DNA of 64,000 nucleotides from contig NZ_CP032482.1 in NCBI RefSeq assembly GCF_003600645.1, forward strand, positions 2,666,001 through 2,730,000, in the 5' to 3' direction. Below are positions 19,825 through 30,794 of the stretch, piece after piece. The stretch's first letter is position 1, and every line of letters begins with the position of its first letter. Source of the DNA: Yersinia rochesterensis. GTDB taxonomy: Bacteria; Pseudomonadota; Gammaproteobacteria; Enterobacterales; Enterobacteriaceae. Under the pieces are notes generated by a model. The model made no database searches. It had not been told where the DNA came from and was given only the letters and a program-made list of their open reading frames with translations. The position numbers and the translations under genes are program-made.

Positions 19825-21366
19825 TTAACGGAACAAATATTTGGCAAATTCGTTCATTGGCATAGGTCGTCCATACATATATCCTTGTAGATAATCCACA
19901 TTATGGGCCTGTAAATAACGCATTTGAGTTTCGTTTTCGACTCCCTCGGCAATAGTTTGCAATCCCAGCCGAGTTGCGAGATCGATGACATTCCCCACTA
20001 TGTGGCTCGACAAAGCATCTGAACCAATCATCCCGACAAAACTTTGATCAATCTTGAGAAAGTCGACTTTAAATTTCTGCAAATAAGTTAGGCTCGAATG
20101 CCCGGTACCAAAGTCATCAATGGCAATATAAACACCTAAAGCATGAAGTTCGGCAAATAATTTATCTGTAATCTCATCTGCAACAATCAATTTTCGTTCA
20201 GTTAATTCCAGCATGATATTAATTTTATTACCGCCAAAAGCCTGAATGAAATTACGGCAGTCATCTACCAGACTGAGATCACGGCAATGATTGGCGCTAA
20301 TATTAAAACCAAAGTGGAACCCTTCGGGTAATTGATTGACGTAAGGCGCAAACTTTGTGCTAACCTGCTGCATAATAGCACGCGTCATCGGCTCGATAAG
20401 TTCACTGTCCTCCGCCATAGGAATGAAATGATTTGGTTGAATTAATCCCTGCTCTGGATGCTGCCAACGCATTAAAACTTCACACCCCACCCAGCATTGC
20501 CTCTTACCGCTGACAATCGGCTGCATATAAGGAATAAATTCATTATTTTCTAATGCTTGTTTTAATACCTGAGTGGGTGATGATGCCCTTCCTGACAACC
20601 AGAAAACAAGTGCCGCCGAGCCAATACTCATTAATATGAAGAAAATTAAACTGCCTTGAGCGTATTGCCAAGCATAAGCCCAATATTGTTGATGAGAAAG
20701 TGCAGTGCTTAATGAATAAGCATATCTTTCTGAGGCCAAGTATAAAGGTTCGCCTTTATTCGTCGGATGACCTGAATGCACCATTCCGATCGCATCCATC
20801 CATTTATCGCCAACTCTCAGTTGCAATGCGATATCGCCGCTCAATAAATTAAGAATACTGCGTAAATAATAACCATCAACAGCGACCAGAATGCTGTAAT
20901 CCCCTCGAGCTTGCCGATAAACCATCAAAGCACGATCAGGAGTTACATCATTACCCGACATTAATTCTAATTGCCCATCAACAAATGCATCTAAATAGAA
21001 TTGCTCGGAAATTGGACCATATATTGAAGAACAATAAATAGTCGTGTTTTTTGCCAAAGAAACTGAACGCACATCCGGTATAAAGACAACTTGATCGCGT
21101 AAGTTCTGCACAACTTGTAAACAAGGTTTTCCCAGCCCTGTTTCCACCTGGGTAGCAGCATGCTGCAAGTTATTAAATATTTGGTCGAAACGTTCTCTAC
21201 CCTGTAATAACTTGGCTTGAGCATCTTGATGCATATTAGCTTTTGTTTGCGCATAAATCACAACAGCGCCCAACAGCAGAAATAGCAATAATACCATAGA
21301 AGAAAAACCGAGCCGGGACAGGAATTTATTCACTCTGAAACGACGAAATGGCATAGTAGATTCCAT
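19825..21366 (-). CDS. CSS-motif sensor / EAL-domain c-di-GMP phosphodiesterase
   Basis: This is an inner-membrane class I phosphodiesterase predicted to cleave c-di-GMP to pGpG. It has an N-terminal helix (MVLLLFLLLGAVVIYA, ~24-40), a periplasmic CSS domain (~45-230; CSS at IYCSSIYG, with a second cysteine at GKPCLQV), a second helix (~235-258) and a cytoplasmic EAL domain (~265-513). The EAL core looks active: EVLMRW in place of EALVRW, FNISANHC, LELTER, DDFGTGHSSL, LKIDQSF, AEGVE and QGYMYGRPMP. In E. coli CSS-EAL enzymes the periplasmic cysteines control activity by redox and proteolysis. No E. coli gene sits at this place; no specific symbol is given. The ribosome-binding site is weak, and a start at the fifth codon is possible. 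Confidence 0.88.
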   Translation of the reverse strand: MESTMPFRRFRVNKFLSRLGFSSMVLLLFLLLGAVVIYAQTKANMHQDAQAKLLQGRERFDQIFNNLQHAATQVETGLGKPCLQVVQNLRDQVVFIPDVRSVSLAKNTTIYCSSIYGPISEQFYLDAFVDGQLELMSGNDVTPDRALMVYRQARGDYSILVAVDGYYLRSILNLLSGDIALQLRVGDKWMDAIGMVHSGHPTNKGEPLYLASERYAYSLSTALSHQQYWAYAWQYAQGSLIFFILMSIGSAALVFWLSGRASSPTQVLKQALENNEFIPYMQPIVSGKRQCWVGCEVLMRWQHPEQGLIQPNHFIPMAEDSELIEPMTRAIMQQVSTKFAPYVNQLPEGFHFGFNISANHCRDLSLVDDCRNFIQAFGGNKINIMLELTERKLIVADEITDKLFAELHALGVYIAIDDFGTGHSSLTYLQKFKVDFLKIDQSFVGMIGSDALSSHIVGNVIDLATRLGLQTIAEGVENETQMRYLQAHNVDYLQGYMYGRPMPMNEFAKYLFR

Positions 21367-21433
21367 TGAAAGGCGCTCATAATATGACGAACTTAAAACG
21401 GCAGTAAAGGTCGTGGCGGGTCAATATCAGTTC

Positions 21434-21558
21434 TATACCTGTGCCCTCAAGACGCAGGAGTGTTGGCTACCTTTGCTCACCCCAATCACTTACTTGTGTA
21501 AGCTCCAAGAGGTTCACTCAGTTGCCGCCTACCTGCACCTCGAAGTCGCTAGGGTATA
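21434..21558 (-). repeat. ERIC element upstream of the EAL gene
   Basis: On the minus strand it runs from TATACCCTAGCGACTTCGAG through GGCGGCAACTGAGTGAACC, the central palindrome TTACACAAGTAAGTGATTGG and GCCAACACTCCTGCG to the end AGGTATA. The copy is 125 bp and starts 67 bases upstream of the EAL gene ATG, so it may lie in that promoter or leader. The rest of this 406 bp gap holds only the gloC terminator. Confidence 0.9.
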
Positions 21559-21684
21559 TTTCTCTGTTATGTTACGCCTTATGAATATTATAGGGTCATG
21601 CTAATTTTATGAACCCCATAATTATGTTCGTCGTATTTATAAATAGCTGATTAAGAGTTCACAAAATACTTTAACAAAAAATTA

Positions 21685-21717
21685 AATCTAATATAAGAAA
21701 GGCACCTCACGGTGCCC
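21685..21717 (-). terminator. Rho-independent terminator of gloC
   Basis: On the minus strand GGCACC-GTGA-GGTGCC is followed by TTTCTTATATT. The hairpin lies about 55 bases after the gloC stop. Confidence 0.75.
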
Positions 21718-21772
21718 TCCTTGATCTGACGCTATCTGATACTCAGTGTTATATCGCACTAAGTTGCCATTC

Positions 21773-22420
21773 TTACCAAACAGCAGGTTCTTCACGTATA
21801 AACGGATTGGTCTGCCGCTCATGCCCTAACGTAGACATCGGGCCATGGCCCGGAATGAATGTGATATTGTCACCCAAAGGCAATAATTTGGTTCGGATAG
21901 AATGAATCAATTGCTGATGGTCACCCCGTGGAAAATCACTGCGTCCCACACCACCATTAAAAATAACATCCCCAACTAATGCCAAACGATCTTTTTGATC
22001 GATGAAAACAATATGGCCTGGGGTATGCCCTGGGCAATGCAATACTGATAATTCTATTGCGCCCACCGTCATTGTATCCCCTTCTTCCAGCCAACGAGTT
22101 GGGGTGAAAGCTTCACACTCACTCAGCCCAAACATTCTGCTTTGAGCGGGTAATCCTTCTAACCAAAACGTATCTTCTTTTTCTGGGCCATAGATAGGCA
22201 CCTGAAAATGTGCAGCTAATTCAGCAGCAGCACCCACATGATCCAGATGACCGTGAGTCAACAAAATCTGGCTGACCTTAACACCCTGACGGGCGACTTC
22301 AGCAATTATCTTGGCAGCTTCACCACCGGGATCCACTAGAGCAGCTAGCCCTGTTTCTTCACACCAGATCAGTGTGCAATTCTGACTAAAGGCCGTCACT
22401 GGAATAATTTGATATTTCAT
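21773..22420 (-). CDS. gloC: GloC (YcbL), type II glyoxalase / hydroxyacylglutathione hydrolase
   Basis: GloC is a metallo-beta-lactamase-fold hydrolase cleaving S-lactoylglutathione to lactate and glutathione in methylglyoxal detoxification. The metal motif THGHLDHVG, the ligand histidine in HCPGHTPGH, the aspartate in [20 protein letters not shown] and the terminal [10 protein letters not shown] are complete. The frame opens six codons earlier, but ATG 22420 has GGGGGAG four bases upstream and gives 215 residues, the E. coli length. It is a short, one-domain type II enzyme lacking the C-terminal substrate domain of GloB. Confidence 0.93.
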   Translation of the reverse strand: MKYQIIPVTAFSQNCTLIWCEETGLAALVDPGGEAAKIIAEVARQGVKVSQILLTHGHLDHVGAAAELAAHFQVPIYGPEKEDTFWLEGLPAQSRMFGLSECEAFTPTRWLEEGDTMTVGAIELSVLHCPGHTPGHIVFIDQKDRLALVGDVIFNGGVGRSDFPRGDHQQLIHSIRTKLLPLGDNITFIPGHGPMSTLGHERQTNPFIREEPAVW

Positions 22421-22471
22421 AGAGCTCCCCCAATGCACTGGATAGATTCAAAGCATTGGCATAAAAATGCG

Positions 22472-22598
22472 GATACCCAAGTTACTTCAAGATGCAGGTA
22501 GGCGGCAACCGAGCAAATCCCCAGAAGCTTAGATAGCTAAGTGACTGGGGTGAGCAAGGGCAGCCAACACCCCTGTATCTTGAAGGGCGACGGGTATA
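22472..22598 (+). repeat. ERIC element between gloC and mepK
   Basis: A 127 bp copy from GATACCCAAGTTACTTC to CGACGGGTATA, with the almost canonical centre AATCCCCAGAAGCTTA and TAAGTGACTGGGGTGAGC. It ends exactly where the mepK stop codon begins and starts 51 bases upstream of the gloC start, filling most of the space between the two genes. Confidence 0.95.
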
Positions 22599-23147
22599 TT
22601 ACCAGGTTCGTATTGGCCCAGTATCAATATGCACAAAATTACTGCGAGGGTAATATCCTACACCACCTGCACGCATTTTTAATGCCGCTTTGCGGATATT
22701 GCTCAATTGAATACCTTGAATATGGAAATCCATCGCCTGCCCTTTAGTGTGGTAGCTATGTTTGGCCACACCGCGGCTCCGCTCACGCAGTTCATTATTG
22801 GTATCCAGTGAACGGTAGCCAGAAATCAGCTGCACCGGTTTAGTGGTGCCAAGAAGGCCTTGTAGGCGGTATAGCTGGTCAAATAGGCGGGGATCGATGC
22901 TTTTTACTTTGTTAGCTCGGTAGTCGCGGAATAAATGATTTAAACGGGAAAGTTCATCTTTATTATAGTTTCGACCGTCAAAGAACTCGGCTTTTATGGA
23001 CTCACCTGTATTCAGGTTATTCAGGGTCAAAATGCGTGGGCGAGGAGTTGAAAGGGTAGCAAATGCTTGCCCTGGGAGTAGCGACATCCCGAGCGCTACC
23101 CCGCCTAACGCTAGCCATTTACGGCGATGATTATCAATTTTATCCAT
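22599..23147 (-). CDS. mepK: MepK (YcbK), murein endopeptidase with a Tat signal
   Basis: MepK is a peptidase M15-fold (DUF882) enzyme which in E. coli cuts mDAP-mDAP (3-3) peptidoglycan crosslinks. The N terminus has a twin-arginine signal (RRKWLALGGVALGMSLLPG, ending AFA), so it is exported folded by Tat. Metal-site residues are in SGYRSLDTN, HTKGQAMDFHI and NFVHIDTG. At 182 residues it equals the E. coli protein. Its neighbour ldtD makes exactly the 3-3 crosslinks MepK cleaves, so the pair would balance each other. The stop codon touches an ERIC, yet the conserved C terminus (DTGPIRTW) is intact. Confidence 0.93.
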   Translation of the reverse strand: MDKIDNHRRKWLALGGVALGMSLLPGQAFATLSTPRPRILTLNNLNTGESIKAEFFDGRNYNKDELSRLNHLFRDYRANKVKSIDPRLFDQLYRLQGLLGTTKPVQLISGYRSLDTNNELRERSRGVAKHSYHTKGQAMDFHIQGIQLSNIRKAALKMRAGGVGYYPRSNFVHIDTGPIRTW

Positions 23148-23216
23148 GATCTCTGTTAATACCCGGCAAGAATGTCAAAAGTAAGTACTGTCCCCTCATG
23201 GCTTGGAGCCACGGCT

Positions 23217-23253
23217 GTGTTGGCTGGCTGCAACTCCAATAACTTTGGGTATA
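23217..23253 (-). repeat. Internally deleted ERIC remnant between mepK and ldtD
   Basis: GTGTTGGCTG, typical of one end of ERIC, is joined directly to GCTGCAACTCCAATAACTTT and GGGTATA, the other end. The middle ~85 bases are missing. The remaining 264 bp gap shows no gene. Confidence 0.5.
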
Positions 23254-23342
23254 TATGTACCGTCCCGAACCATAACCGTCTACGGAAAACCAGTCAACCC
23301 GCATTCGGTACGCATTCACTGTGCGTTTAGTCCAGGTTTATA

Positions 23343-23364
23343 GGGCGCCCGTTTAGAAGCGCCC
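23343..23364 (-). terminator. Hairpin after ldtD, possible terminator
   Basis: GGGCGC and GCGCCC form a 6 bp GC stem with a 10-base loop, about 50 bases after the ldtD stop. The T run is weak on the minus strand, so its strength is uncertain. Confidence 0.4.
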
Positions 23365-23412
23365 ACAAGACAACCTGATATTGAGACCATTAGTTATTGA
23401 GTTTTACTGCAT

Positions 23413-25287
23413 TTATTGCAGCAAAAGTTCAGCTTGATGAGCGATTTGTGAACCGGATCTCACCGTCATATCATAATTGTAAATATCTGTTCTAAACTGT
23501 GGTTTACCATCTTCAGCCACCCATGCCGTCAGATAATACAGTTGCACCGGAATACGTTGGCGAATGTTGACATAAGTGGTGTCCCCTTTTTTCAGGGTCG
23601 AGGAAACACGAGCATCATTCCAACCCGCATCCTGCAACAACATATTGGCTAAATCAGACGCTTTATTCACGCGAACACAGCCCGAGCTTAAGGCCCGAAT
23701 ATCTTTCTGGAACAAACCATGGTTCGGCGTGTCATGCAAATAGATAGCATCAGAGCTTGGCATATTGAACTTGAACCGCCCTAATGAATTGCTGGCACCC
23801 GGTGCCTGACGCAGGCGATATGGGAAGTTATTCGGTGAAATCATGCTCCAGTCAATCATTGACGGGTCGACAACTTCGGCATCATTGCTCCAACCGGACA
23901 ATACCGTATAGCCATGGCGCTGGAAATAACTGGAATCGTAACGCGCTTTCGGCACGATATCCTGGCGCACCAGAGAGGTCGGCACATTCCACGGCGGGTT
24001 AACCACTACATTATTCAACGCGCTGCTCATCAACGGCGTTTTACGGCTTGGGCGGCCGACAATCACGCGTGACGAAAGCACCTCGGCACCATTCTTATAA
24101 TAATTCAGCGAATAGTTTGGAATGTTAACCATGATGCCGTTATCCACCCGCCCCGGCAAAATGCGTAAGCGCTGAATATTTAAGGCTAATAATGTCGCCC
24201 GTGTTTGTGGAGAAACATTCAACCATTCGCGAGTACGGGCACCGATAACGCCATCATCACTCAAACCATGCCACTGTTGGAACCGTTTGACGGCTTCCAT
24301 TAGCTCTGGCGTATAGACATTGTCAGTTACCGTGACAGTCGCGGCCAGTGGTGCCGCAGATGGCGCAACTACCCCTTCGCTAGCGGGAGTGTCTGCAACC
24401 GGGGCTGCTGATGGGCTAACCACCAAACTGTGGGCCTGAGCACGGTTTTTCTCTTCATCAACCGAGAGGTCATCATTAACAACCGCGACCGCAGGATTAT
24501 CAGCCGGGATAACCTCCGGGGTGTGCACTGGTGTAGACGCCACCGGGTGCAACATGCCGGTTCTGTCGAGAATCTCCCGCAGCGCTGGAATATCGTCGCT
24601 TAACTGCCCTGGACGTAAACTCGGGCCATTGGCCATTTGTGGCCACGGACGCCGGTCTGCCAGCATCTGTTTCAGCGCCAGACGCATTTTCTCATATTGA
24701 GGATGTTGAGGTGCCAGAGATGCCAGATAAAGCGCGGTGTTCCCCTCGTGTACAGCTTGTTGCCAGCGATTTAAAATCGTCGCCGGTGGCATCGCCATCT
24801 TGTACGGCACATTGTTGTAGAGCCAGACGCTACCATTTGCACCAACGCCTGAGATAAAGTGCAAATAACCTAACATGGCATCGGACAGAATAACGTCGCG
24901 AGCCAAGCCGGTAATAGCAGGATCACTGAGCCATTTCACCCATTGCATAAATTGCGGCTGAATACCGGAGAGAGCCACTTCCGCTAATTGTTGCTGGAAA
25001 TGCTGGACAGCAGTCTGGTCTTGCCACATTGGCTGCATATTATTGGCAGCATAGAGCACGGCTAATTCAGAAGAATAGAACGGCGTGATAGTTTTCGGTA
25101 ACACTGCCAATAATTGAGAGCGGCTTTGTGCGACCGACATGCTTTGTGGCGGTGATTTTTGCGCTGAAGATGAATCAACAGGCATCATCGGCACTGTGGC
25201 CGATGCTGTAAATACGGGCATTACGCTACAAATCACAGCGCAATATAACGCTAATACAGGTCGCGGATTTCTTTTCTCTACCGACAT
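23413..25287 (-). CDS. ldtD: LdtD (YcbB), L,D-transpeptidase
   Basis: LdtD forms 3-3 crosslinks in peptidoglycan and, in E. coli, gives beta-lactam bypass and helps cells survive outer-membrane assembly stress. An N-terminal signal region ([20 protein letters not shown]) is followed by a helical domain, a peptidoglycan-binding domain ([31 protein letters not shown], ~335-365) and the YkuD catalytic domain with [12 protein letters not shown] and the active cysteine in ALSSGCVRV. An Ala/Pro/Val-rich stretch (~285-325, containing two SAAP blocks) looks like a flexible insert before the binding domain. Length 624 against about 615 in E. coli. Cpx control is known in E. coli; no CpxR box was confirmed. 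Confidence 0.96.
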   Translation of the reverse strand: MSVEKRNPRPVLALYCAVICSVMPVFTASATVPMMPVDSSSAQKSPPQSMSVAQSRSQLLAVLPKTITPFYSSELAVLYAANNMQPMWQDQTAVQHFQQQLAEVALSGIQPQFMQWVKWLSDPAITGLARDVILSDAMLGYLHFISGVGANGSVWLYNNVPYKMAMPPATILNRWQQAVHEGNTALYLASLAPQHPQYEKMRLALKQMLADRRPWPQMANGPSLRPGQLSDDIPALREILDRTGMLHPVASTPVHTPEVIPADNPAVAVVNDDLSVDEEKNRAQAHSLVVSPSAAPVADTPASEGVVAPSAAPLAATVTVTDNVYTPELMEAVKRFQQWHGLSDDGVIGARTREWLNVSPQTRATLLALNIQRLRILPGRVDNGIMVNIPNYSLNYYKNGAEVLSSRVIVGRPSRKTPLMSSALNNVVVNPPWNVPTSLVRQDIVPKARYDSSYFQRHGYTVLSGWSNDAEVVDPSMIDWSMISPNNFPYRLRQAPGASNSLGRFKFNMPSSDAIYLHDTPNHGLFQKDIRALSSGCVRVNKASDLANMLLQDAGWNDARVSSTLKKGDTTYVNIRQRIPVQLYYLTAWVAEDGKPQFRTDIYNYDMTVRSGSQIAHQAELLLQ

Positions 25288-25332
25288 TCTATGCCCCCGG
25301 TATGCTTATCTAAGTACGTCATAGTTTGTCGT

Positions 25333-25436
25333 TACCTTTCTTCCCTGAAGTCGCAGTAGGTTAGCGGCTCTCGTTACCCGATTCGGTCGTTGACAACATC
25401 GGCCGTTGACAACACCACCACTATCTTTGGGTATTA
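25333..25436 (-). repeat. Degenerate ERIC-like sequence upstream of ldtD
   Basis: CTGAAGTCGCAGTAGG...GCGGCTCTCGTTACCCGATTCGGTC and the end CTATCTTTGGGTAT match the two ends of a reversed ERIC, but the centre is replaced. Inside is a 16-base-period tandem pair, CGGTCGTTGACAACA and CGGCCGTTGACAACA (25384 and 25400). The 336 bp gap otherwise holds only the mukB terminator. Confidence 0.45.
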
Positions 25437-25542
25437 TTATATAAACAGAAATGCTACTCAGTAGATAATAATCTAAATTAGCCATTAACCTTACGCTAAC
25501 AGATTTTCTTCGGTTATAAAATATAACCCTCAAATGTCGCAA

Positions 25543-25571
25543 CAAATAAAAATGGCCGCTAGGCGGCCATT
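25543..25571 (-). terminator. Rho-independent terminator of the muk operon
   Basis: On the minus strand AATGGCCGC-CTA-GCGGCCATT is followed by TTTATTTGTT. It lies about 52 bases after the mukB stop. Confidence 0.9.
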
Positions 25572-25623
25572 GGATGGAATTAATTATTATTACGTCTTTA
25601 TTGTGCGAAAATTAACCGAAATA

Positions 25624-28600
25624 TCATTGTTCAGCAGATATCTGTGGCAAAGTCGGTATTTCATTGGCAAAACCGCGTAAGCCCACTACGTGTACATGCT
25701 CATGATTTTGGAAGACTTTTCGCACCAGTTTATAAGTCGTCCCTTTTTCTGGACTGATATTTTCTGGAGCGGCAATAATTAATTGCATTTCCAGCCGCTC
25801 GCACAGTTCAAATAATGTTGCGATAGATTTCGCATCCAGACGCGCAGCTTCATCCAGGAACAATAAGCGGCAAGGTGAAATATCTTTACCGCGTAAACGG
25901 CGAGATTCTTCTTCCCAGCTCTGTACCACCATCACCAGAATAGACATCCCGGTACCGATAGCCTCACCGGTTGACAATGCGCCACTCTCGGCCCGTAACC
26001 AGCCATCTGCACCGCGGTTAACTTCAACTTCCAGCTCTAAATAGTTACGGTAATCAAGTAACTCTTCACCAATGGTTTGCGGCAAACGCTGCCCCATATC
26101 CATTTGTGGGTTTAGGCGCTGATACAGTTTTGCCAGCGCTTCAGAGAAGGTCAGGCGGTTACTGTTGAACAAATCCTGATGCTGTTCTTGCTGTTCGGAT
26201 AACACATCAAGCAAGGTCGCATGGGCTTCGCGCACATTCACATTTAGCCGCACACTTTTGACCTGACCAAATGACACCGCTTGCAGGCCCTGATTCAGCA
26301 TCCGAATACGGTTCTGTTCGCGTTGAATGGTTTTACGGATGATATTCGACACGCTTTTCGAACTGATCGCCAGCTTCTGTTCACGGGCGGTCAGTTCTTC
26401 GGTCAGCCGGCCGAGTTCAATCTCCATTTGTTCAATGGCTTCGACCGGGTCATCAGTGCGGATGATATCCTGGCGAATACGCTCGCGTAGATGCTGATAT
26501 ACCGCAATATAGAACTGAATTTTGCGCTCAGGCCGTTTGGGATCTTCCGACATGCGCAGCACATCGCGCAAATGCTCATTATCAGCCACCGCCAGACGCA
26601 ATGCCCCCAGCGCCTTATCCGACATAGAACGCAGCTCATCGCCATCCATATAGGCCAATTCACGACGATGTAAGCGGCGCTCGACACCATTGTCTTTCAC
26701 CATCCGCATCACGGCACACCAGCCCGCTTTAGCATTAACGACCTGCTCGCGAATTTGGTGATAATCGCGCTCCAGCTTGCGTAATTTCTTCTGCAAGCTG
26801 TCCATCTCGGCTTCACAGAAAGTCAGCTGTTTTTCCAACTGATTGCGCCGTGAGCGGTTGGTGCTCAATGCAGCATGCAATTCATCGCGGCGCGTGCGGG
26901 CGCGGGCTTCGGCATTAGCATCCGCCTGAACGCCAATATCCACCAGCTCCTGACTCAGCTCTTTGAGCATGTCACGTTTGGCATCATAAGAACTTTTCAA
27001 TGACGCCAGCACTTGATTGTATTGAGTAAACTGCGCCTGATATTGACGCAACTGCTCGCGCGCGCGCGTACGCTCTGCTTCGGCTTGTTCTAAGCGCTGG
27101 CGCAGTTTATCGTTCAGAGAGGAGTTTTCAGTCAGCATCCCCGCAGAATCGGTATAGCTAAAGTGGGCACGCCGCTGCACAACTTCCGTCAAGGCGAAAG
27201 CTTGCTGCTTAGCCTGGCGCTGGCTGTTTTGCGCCTGAGTATAGTTTTTCTGCAACTGTTCGTGTTGCTGCGGGTCACTTTGTAGCACCGCCAGCAGCGG
27301 TTCAAGCTTGGTCAAAGAAGCGCCGTGTTTCTGAATATGGCGGGCGGCCTCTTGTGCTTCAGCTAGCTCTTCAGTGATTTCTTCGACGCGATCTGTCAGG
27401 CTGTCATCAAGCAGCAATGACACCAATGGAATCAAACGGTTAAGAGCTGAAATACCCTCTTTAGCTTGTTCGAATTGCTGGCGCTGCTGTTGATTTTGGT
27501 CTTCGTGCGCATTCAGTGCGCGCTCGATTTCACCACGGCGAGTATTTAACAACCGAATTTCAGCTTCTGGATCAGAATCGAATGCCACACCCAGATGAGA
27601 ACCAATAAACCGGCTGAATGCCTGATGCAAACGCTGGGTTTTCTGCACATCAAACGACAGTGTCGCATAGCGCTCCGCCAGACTATCACGCTCTTGGTAC
27701 AGCGCTTCTAGCCGGTTTTCACGGGCAGCACGACCAAACAGCGGCACTTCCGGATAGCGAGAATAGCGCCATTGGCGATCGGCAATTTTCACCACCACCG
27801 CTTTATCCAGTTCTTCGACGGCAAAGACACTGTCATCAAATGACTGCGGGTCACCCTCGATGAGATATAAATCTTCCGGGCAATCTTCCAATCCAGCCAA
27901 TTGGTCACGAACTAATGATAAATCCGGCACCACGATACCGTGGCGAGACGGGCCATACAGCGCGGAGAAATAGGGCGCATCGTCGAGCGTGACATCATCA
28001 TAAATCTCGGATAACAGCACGCCGCCAAAGCGCTCGGCCAATGCAATCATCCGCGAATCTTCAGCGCCACTTGGCTGACTCAGGCGCTCAATTTGTGCAT
28101 CAATCGCCCGTTTAGTTGCCGCCACTTCATCGCGTTCGACGGTGGTTTCGCGCTCACGCTCTAGCAACTGTTGCATATATTCAGTCACTTGGCGGCTGTC
28201 TTCCAGCGCTTCACCGCTCTGATCACTCAATTGGCTCAGAGCATCTTGTGCCGCCAACCATACTGGAGCTCGCGCCGTCAATTCCTGAATTTTCTGCTTC
28301 AGTTGCTCGAGTTCCTGGCGCATTTCCATCCGCCGCTCACCAGCATCACTGACACTGAGAGAAAGTTCTTCAATCTGTGATTCCAGCTCACGCTGCAACT
28401 CTTCCAATTCTTCCGGCTGATAAGCTTGCCCCTGACGTTTGCAAAACTCTTGCAATAAACGCTCGGCATCTTGCTGGGCACGTAAACGCTGCTCAAGCTC
28501 GGACAGGCGCATGCGCAAGGGCTGAACCCGCTCGGCCAAATGTTGCTGCGACGGCCAGTCACGTAATAATTCGCGCGCGGTTTGCCAAGCTTCACTGCGG

Positions 28601-30069
28601 CTGACCTCACCGGCGATGGTCACCACCAACTGATAAGCTTGCTCAAATTGGCTGTGGGCGGCATCTGCAACACTCAGTTTTTGCTCAAGTTGCAATAAAG
28701 ATTCGGTCGCTTCCTGCTCTTTGGCCTGGAAAGTTTCCAGCCAATCTTCAGCATTATCGGCCGTTAATTCAGGTAATTGGCACAGCGCACGGGCGCGCTC
28801 CAATGCTTGTAATGCTTGCTGATATTGAATGGCGCGGGTTTGCTGTACATCCAGCGCTTGCTGATAATCAGCCAACTGACTTTTCAGCTCATCCACTTCC
28901 AGCTCTGCGGCTTCGGCACGGGCTTCGTTATCAGCCTGTTGCTCGCTGGCCTCAGCAACAACTTCATTTTGCTCTTCCAGCCGGTAAGTCAGCTCTTCCA
29001 AATCACTTTGGTAGCGCTCGATTTTTTCCTGCTGGCGCATCGCGGTTTGCACCAGACTGAGATGGTCACTGGCAGCTTGATAATCAGTCTCGAGATCAGA
29101 TTCAGCAGCACTTTGCTCGGCCAATTCACGGGACATTTCGACATGGCGATACTGCTCGGTCACCAGTTGTTTGCGGCTGCCCAGTAAATCGCGGCGCAAG
29201 ACCAAAGCGCCATCGAGATGAATACGCCGCTCATTAGCATGGCGCATATAGTCAGCGGCGACATAGGAAGTTGCTTCGGAAATGAGATGCTTAAACAGGT
29301 CACGGTCGGATTGGGTGACACGGATAGCTTCCAGCGTCATGCGATTTTCGCGCAACGCCGCCTCCATATCCTGGAATGCTTTGCGGACGCCGCTGTTTTC
29401 TGGCAATAAATAATCGCGTAATGAGCGGGTAATGGCGCTGGAAATACCGCCGTACAGTGACGCTTCAATCAAACGATAGAATTTACTGCGATCAGTTGAA
29501 GAGCGCAGCCGTTTGGGGATCACACCCAAATCAAACATCAGCGAGTGGTAATCGGTGATGGAGTTAAATTGCTTAAACTGCACCCCTTCCATGGCTTCAA
29601 CGCGTTCTTTCAGCTCTGGCAAGGACAACACCCGCGCCTGACGCTCGTCCACCACTTCGGTGAGGATCTGTGTGGGTTGAATTACCGTCGGAAGCCCTTG
29701 AATAGTAAAAGGTTTGATATCAACTTTGCGATCGCGCCCGGCCACTTGTTGCAGTCGCACCCCGACAACCACCCGTTGGTGGCGAGAGTTGACCACATCT
29801 AACGTGGAGTAACACACTCCGGCGCGCAATTTACCGTGCAAGCCTTTATCGCGCGAGCCACTGGTGGCCCCGGCTTCGGTGGTGTTACGGAAGTGCAGCA
29901 AGGTTAAATCTGGAATCAATGCTGTGACAAAAGCGGCCATGGCGGTAGATTTACCGGCCCCGTTACCACCGGATAAGGTAGTAACCAGTTCATCAAGATC
30001 AAATGTTCGGGCAAAAAAACCATTCCAGTTAACTAAGGTCAGTGAGCGAAATTTACCGCGTTCAATCAT
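25624..30069 (-). CDS. mukB: MukB, SMC-like chromosome-condensation ATPase
   Basis: MukB is the SMC-type subunit of the MukBEF condensin that organises and helps segregate the chromosome. Of 1481 residues (E. coli 1486), the N-terminal head holds Walker [10 protein letters not shown] (~34-42); long coiled coils flank a central hinge (~645-805, [20 protein letters not shown] onwards); the C-terminal head carries the signature [18 protein letters not shown] and Walker [12 protein letters not shown]. Its ATG overlaps the mukE stop by four bases (ATGA), indicating translational coupling. It is the last gene of cmoM-mukF-mukE-mukB, followed by a strong terminator. Confidence 0.98.
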   Translation of the reverse strand: MIERGKFRSLTLVNWNGFFARTFDLDELVTTLSGGNGAGKSTAMAAFVTALIPDLTLLHFRNTTEAGATSGSRDKGLHGKLRAGVCYSTLDVVNSRHQRVVVGVRLQQVAGRDRKVDIKPFTIQGLPTVIQPTQILTEVVDERQARVLSLPELKERVEAMEGVQFKQFNSITDYHSLMFDLGVIPKRLRSSTDRSKFYRLIEASLYGGISSAITRSLRDYLLPENSGVRKAFQDMEAALRENRMTLEAIRVTQSDRDLFKHLISEATSYVAADYMRHANERRIHLDGALVLRRDLLGSRKQLVTEQYRHVEMSRELAEQSAAESDLETDYQAASDHLSLVQTAMRQQEKIERYQSDLEELTYRLEEQNEVVAEASEQQADNEARAEAAELEVDELKSQLADYQQALDVQQTRAIQYQQALQALERARALCQLPELTADNAEDWLETFQAKEQEATESLLQLEQKLSVADAAHSQFEQAYQLVVTIAGEVSRSEAWQTARELLRDWPSQQHLAERVQPLRMRLSELEQRLRAQQDAERLLQEFCKRQGQAYQPEELEELQRELESQIEELSLSVSDAGERRMEMRQELEQLKQKIQELTARAPVWLAAQDALSQLSDQSGEALEDSRQVTEYMQQLLERERETTVERDEVAATKRAIDAQIERLSQPSGAEDSRMIALAERFGGVLLSEIYDDVTLDDAPYFSALYGPSRHGIVVPDLSLVRDQLAGLEDCPEDLYLIEGDPQSFDDSVFAVEELDKAVVVKIADRQWRYSRYPEVPLFGRAARENRLEALYQERDSLAERYATLSFDVQKTQRLHQAFSRFIGSHLGVAFDSDPEAEIRLLNTRRGEIERALNAHEDQNQQQRQQFEQAKEGISALNRLIPLVSLLLDDSLTDRVEEITEELAEAQEAARHIQKHGASLTKLEPLLAVLQSDPQQHEQLQKNYTQAQNSQRQAKQQAFALTEVVQRRAHFSYTDSAGMLTENSSLNDKLRQRLEQAEAERTRAREQLRQYQAQFTQYNQVLASLKSSYDAKRDMLKELSQELVDIGVQADANAEARARTRRDELHAALSTNRSRRNQLEKQLTFCEAEMDSLQKKLRKLERDYHQIREQVVNAKAGWCAVMRMVKDNGVERRLHRRELAYMDGDELRSMSDKALGALRLAVADNEHLRDVLRMSEDPKRPERKIQFYIAVYQHLRERIRQDIIRTDDPVEAIEQMEIELGRLTEELTAREQKLAISSKSVSNIIRKTIQREQNRIRMLNQGLQAVSFGQVKSVRLNVNVREAHATLLDVLSEQQEQHQDLFNSNRLTFSEALAKLYQRLNPQMDMGQRLPQTIGEELLDYRNYLELEVEVNRGADGWLRAESGALSTGEAIGTGMSILVMVVQSWEEESRRLRGKDISPCRLLFLDEAARLDAKSIATLFELCERLEMQLIIAAPENISPEKGTTYKLVRKVFQNHEHVHVVGLRGFANEIPTLPQISAEQ

Positions 30070-30794
30070 TCCTGTTCATCCTCTGCACTGTCCGTTGCAT
30101 TGCCCATGGTGATGTCGCTTTCATCGCTTTCATCATGGAGTGACAGACTATTTTCGACCGCCATGGCTTCGCCATCCCGGATCATACGCAATTGAGCTTC
30201 TCGTGGATCATCACCGCTGCGCACATCGGCACCAAAGCGGAATACCGCCTCCGTGATACGAAACTTGCTACTGTCATTGCCCATAAAGTAAATCATACCC
30301 AAACGGCGCAGCCGGTTGAGTGAGGTTCGCACTTTTTCCTGCAATTTCTGTTTATCCAAATCCGAACCGGTTGAGCGCTGATTAACAAACTTCAGCAATT
30401 TGCTCTCATCGGCCAGACTCAGCAGCTCTTCGTACAACTCGTGCTGGGCGAAAATCCCTTCATGAGCCAGACGTTCCGGGCTGAGATACAGATAACAAAG
30501 AATTTTGCCGACCATCATATCCAGCTCAGATAACACCGAGCGCGGGATTAACGTGGTTGAACGAGGGCGCAGATAGAAGAAACCTTCCGGCGCACGAATT
30601 AATTCCACATTATAGCGGGTATAAAACTCTTCCAGTTGCTCCTGAAAATCCATCAGGAAAGCATGGTTATCCAGCTCATCAAGCCCGATATGACGGCCAG
30701 CACGTAGCTGACTATCCAGTGCCGGAAACAAGGAGTTGGCCAATGCTTGAGCCAGTTTAACCGGCATTACTACTTCAATATTTGTTGATGACAT
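30066..30794 (-). CDS. mukE: MukE, kleisin-associated subunit of the MukBEF condensin
   Basis: MukE is a winged-helix (KITE) dimer that binds the MukF kleisin and modulates MukB ATPase. The frame is open much further upstream, but those codons run inside mukF in another frame and make no sense as MukE. The start [18 protein letters not shown] at 30794 matches E. coli and gives 242 residues. [37 protein letters not shown] sequence and [15 protein letters not shown] are conserved, with an acidic C-terminal tail. It overlaps the mukF end by 20 bases and the mukB start by four. Confidence 0.96.
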   Translation of the reverse strand: MSSTNIEVVMPVKLAQALANSLFPALDSQLRAGRHIGLDELDNHAFLMDFQEQLEEFYTRYNVELIRAPEGFFYLRPRSTTLIPRSVLSELDMMVGKILCYLYLSPERLAHEGIFAQHELYEELLSLADESKLLKFVNQRSTGSDLDKQKLQEKVRTSLNRLRRLGMIYFMGNDSSKFRITEAVFRFGADVRSGDDPREAQLRMIRDGEAMAVENSLSLHDESDESDITMGNATDSAEDEQE

